In this document: positions 60,833 to 64,000 of the stretch, one piece after another
Layout: each line of letters begins with the position of its first letter
How positions within the stretch are numbered: the stretch's first letter is position 1
Assembly: GCF_000471905.2 (NCBI RefSeq)
Contig: NW_006499801.1
Span: 357,536 to 421,535 of the forward strand
From: Amborella trichopoda
Taxonomy: Eukaryota > Streptophyta > Magnoliopsida > Amborellales > Amborellaceae
Direction: 5' to 3'
Length of the DNA: 64,000 nt
Program-made: the position numbers and the translations under genes
The notes under the pieces: model-generated
The model's database searches: none
Told to the model about the DNA's origin: nothing
Seen by the model: the letters and a program-made list of their open reading frames with translations, nothing else

Positions 60833-61913
60833 GTTGTTGAATGGTTTCGACCACCAAGAAAATGGCTCCCATTTTAGTCCCCGCACCACATTCACAATGC
60901 CCCCTTAAATTCTCCATCGAACCCTCTCTCTCTAAAAACAAGCAAAGTGCTGTTCTTCTTCTGCAAATTCCTAGTCTCTCTGCTGAATCTCTATCATCTT
61001 TGCCTACATAATTCTTAGAGCTTGTATGCTCTGATATATAGGCAATGTCACCGGGTTTTGGATGACATAGGGTTTGGGATCTGGGAATAGGACCTAGTGG
61101 TCACAGAGCTACTGGATATCGGGAATTTCAGGGTCTTATGTTTTAAGAATATAGGGTTTGGCTTGTGGATTAGGTTTTTTGTTTTTTTGTGTTTTTTTTT
61201 TGGAGCTTTATTTTTTGAGTGATTTCACTTTGGCATTTTCTGTATAATCGTCTTGGTGATCTCAGAGCTTCTGATTGTAGGGCTTGCATGCTGAGTTTTT
61301 TGGTTGCATGCTGATTAATCTATGTGAAATGTATTGCATTTCATGATGAACTAGGATTCAGGGGTTGTAAAGATTTGTTCCCCCCTACAGTTAACTTTAT
61401 AAAAAAAAACAAGATTTGTTCCCCCTGAATTTTCAGGAAATAAGTTGATCTTGCTGCAAAAACAAATATAAGAAAATCATACAGCTTAAATTCCTTGCTG
61501 CAATTTATATGTTTGGATCTTCTAATACGGTGAATCTTCATTTTTATTTCTCTATTTTGGATATAAATTTTACCACCCGTGTTTTTAGTTATGCCACTCA
61601 ATTTATGGTGGAGAATGTGCCCCCGAGTTGTTTGATTTTTGCCGCTCAGTTTAAATTCCTTGCTGCAATTTATGGGTAGTTTCTTAGGATCCAAATAAGG
61701 ATTCTCATTCCTTTTTCCTTTAGTCTTTTGTTTTTGAGATGTTTTATGTATAATTTTCTCTGTTATGCCCAATAAAGAAACTTCATTGACATGTTTTGAT
61801 TGGATGAATGAAGTTCCTTCATTTAGTGTGGTTGGGAAATACTAGTATCTCTTGGGCCTCTACTTGTTTTGGTTTGGTTTGAAAGTGTAAACTGATATAC
61901 TACCATGTGTATG
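60833..61913. repeat. About 1-kb tandem duplication, unit 2
   Basis: Starts gttgttgaatggtttcgacc; the same landmarks recur in the same order, with small indels making it about 50 bp longer. Neither unit has a convincing reading frame. Confidence 0.88.
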
Positions 61914-62499
61914 CTTCCATTCAAATAATTTGAAAAAGGTATCATTTTTATGTGTATTCTTCTAGGGGCTAAACCCTTTTATTTAAGTGTGCAAGCTGCA
62001 AATAGTGAACTGTGGGGTGGATTATGAAGTATGGTTTTGAAGTAACTCTGGGTATCCCTTCTGTAACTGAATAGGGGCTATTAGGAGTGTTAAGGCTATG
62101 CATTTGGTATCTCAATTAGAATTGCAAGATCACAAGTTATGAAGAAATGGCGTATTCCTTTAATTCATAGGTCTATTTATGACATTTTTGGGTTTATTAC
62201 TTTTATTTTAGGCTGTGACATACCTTTTTAAAACTATAGTGCACCTGATACAATAGGGATTTGCACCTCCTTCTGTTGAAGCATTTGCATGATTTATGCT
62301 TCCAATAATGTCTAAATTCTAAAACATGAGTCCGATAATTTTGAAAGCATTTGTGATGTATTGGTGTGATTGCAACTTCGATTTATGTCTTCCACTCTTA
62401 AATTACATAAATATAAGAACAAATTTCAATCTCAATGGTACATTTTATAAGAAATGCATTAGATGGGTTGCAACAAGAAAATCTTATTCAAAATATGCA

Positions 62500-62720
62500 T
62501 TTTACACATACAATCAATAAAATATATAATAAACAGTTAAGACATGCAATTTCTATCTTTCCCAATACCTAACATGTGAAAACACCAGCACCATAGTTTA
62601 TCAAAAAGGCTTCCCAGCATTCAGGCTACCAATTTTCACTATCTTCCTAGATTCTTGGAAAGTTAGCAACTGGGATTTTCCGGGGAAACTGCATAGAAAG
62701 TTATCATTATCAAACACAGC
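62500..62720. repeat. Dispersed repeat, copy 2
   Basis: Counterpart of 59590-59800; see that entry. It is followed at 62771 by a donor-like caacag/gtaaga. Confidence 0.55.
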
Positions 62721-63561
62721 CCAAATAAAAGGGGAATACCAAATAGGGTGATTTGCATCACCGTCCCAACAGGTAAGACCTTTTTCTTTATTTTAAAACC
62801 CTAACCGTGCTATTACTTTTCATTTTTTTTATATTGACATGTTGCTGGTAAGATTAAGTCAAAATTAAGTATGTGAAATAGGATTGGAATAGATTGTGCT
62901 ATTTCTCCTTGTTGAATCTTTTCATTTTCTGATGGGCATACATTCTTTCTTATGTTTAGGCTGTTTTTCTTTTATTATGCAGTTGGTTTTCCTCTTTTTC
63001 ATATTCATTAGATAATGACTATAGAAATATATTTATTGTGTTTGTAAGTTTATTGGAGAATTTTATTTCTAAATATAAATAATCAAGCTGCAATCGCTAA
63101 AGAAAGAAGATTGCAATTTCAACCTTGCCTTGAATCTTGATGGTTAAGGCGTGAAAGCCTAGCCAAACCTAGCTAAAAAAATAGCACGTATAAATTGATA
63201 AATAAGCAAATAAATTTATTAGACTGCAACTTAGACAACAGGGTCCTTTTAACGTTGCTGTCTCTCATTAACCTTGGGTATAGCCTAACATTAAACTCCC
63301 TTCAAAATTTTTTGTGTGTGGTACTTGAGATTTCTAGTTCACCCATGAAAGGCAGGTAGTCGCATCCATGAACGGTGAGTCAGGGGTTTTCTAATTCTGA
63401 TTTATCTTAATCAAAATTCAATATGTGAAATAGGAGTAGAAGAAAATTTGTTTGATTCTTTTGACATGGATTTTGTTTCACTTGAATGGCACGTGATTGA
63501 CTTAGAAATTTCCATACCCTTTAAAATGGGGTAGTGCAACTTCTTCTCCATAGGGTCAAAC

Positions 63562-63916
63562 TTGAAATCCCTTTTATCCCCAAGTTGGGTGGGAAGCAGG
63601 CTTGTGTGGGAAACTAACGTTTTAATCCTTCCCACTCTCACTTCTCCATCTCCGAACTCATCGACCATCGTGCTTCTCTCTCCCAGCTCCTCACCTTCTT
63701 TCGCAGCCCACCTCTCCCCAAACCCTGCAACTTTCTCTCAAAACCTCTCCACTCTCTCTCTTCCCTCTCCCATTCTCGCTGCAGAGCATTCTCTGTCCGC
63801 CCCATTTCCTCATCTCTACATTGCAGGGCCTCTATCTATCTTCAAGGACCTACCCACAATGAACCAGTTTAGTCTATCTCTCTCTCTCTCTCTATCTGTC
63901 TTTGATTATGAGTGGT

Positions 63917-63918
<2 letters not shown>
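63562..63918 (+). other. CT-rich tract with 118-codon open frame, uncertain exon
   Basis: Ser/Pro/Leu-rich frame from ATG 63562, ending in a (CT)n run. It could be a 5' exon or transit-peptide-like segment of a gene continuing past the window, or simply a pyrimidine-rich promoter. No homology is recognised. Confidence 0.25.

Positions 63919-63970
<52 letters not shown>
63876..63970. repeat. (CT)n and (TA)n microsatellites
   Basis: A CT run at 63876-63893 and a pure TA run of about 50 bp at 63919-63969. Confidence 0.95.
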
Positions 63971-63973
<3 letters not shown>

Positions 63974-64000
63974 ATATATGTCGTCTCGTACGTACTACCA

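Overview
This is nuclear DNA from a flowering plant. The genes are split by GT/AG introns, and the window contains plant-type LINEs, a Ty3/gypsy and a Ty1/copia relic, many short foldback (MITE-like) elements and AT-rich spacers with microsatellites. The species cannot be named from the sequence. There is one assembly gap (473 Ns).

Two intact-looking host genes are present. The 3' half of an ADP-glucose pyrophosphorylase large-subunit gene (plastid starch synthesis) lies on the plus strand at 51-6283, as eight exons with clean splice sites. A complete six-exon ALMT-family anion channel gene (438 codons) lies on the minus strand at 35387-37416. They have no evident functional link.

The most interesting structure lies between them. 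A minus-strand DEAD-box RNA helicase of the chloroplast RH58 type can be traced as at least six exon pieces spread over 7068-30111. Its last exons point tail-to-tail at the AGPase gene. It is a wrecked copy: frameshifts, a TGA in exon 1, and no recognisable ATP-binding (motif I) or DEAD-box (motif II) exon. A 5'-truncated LINE (about 26.65-29.68 kb) sits immediately after its Q-motif exon. A second, near full-length LINE (9.4-15.39 plus 23.94-24.96 kb) sits in a downstream intron and is itself split by a Ty3/gypsy retrotransposon (15392-23930) with a perfect 5-bp target duplication (AGGAG).

The rest is accessory DNA. 30.1-35.4 and 37.4-49.5 kb are AT-rich spacers carrying three recurring foldback families (called A, B and C here); copies of A and C also sit inside introns of the AGPase and ALMT genes. 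49.5-51.7 kb is a degraded Ty1/copia 5' end. 51.7-56 kb is probably LTR-derived and contains a 64-bp satellite-like array and an 84-bp in-frame repeat. 58.6-64 kb has GC-box and CT-rich tracts that could be the 5' end of a plus-strand gene continuing past the window, together with a 1-kb tandem duplication.
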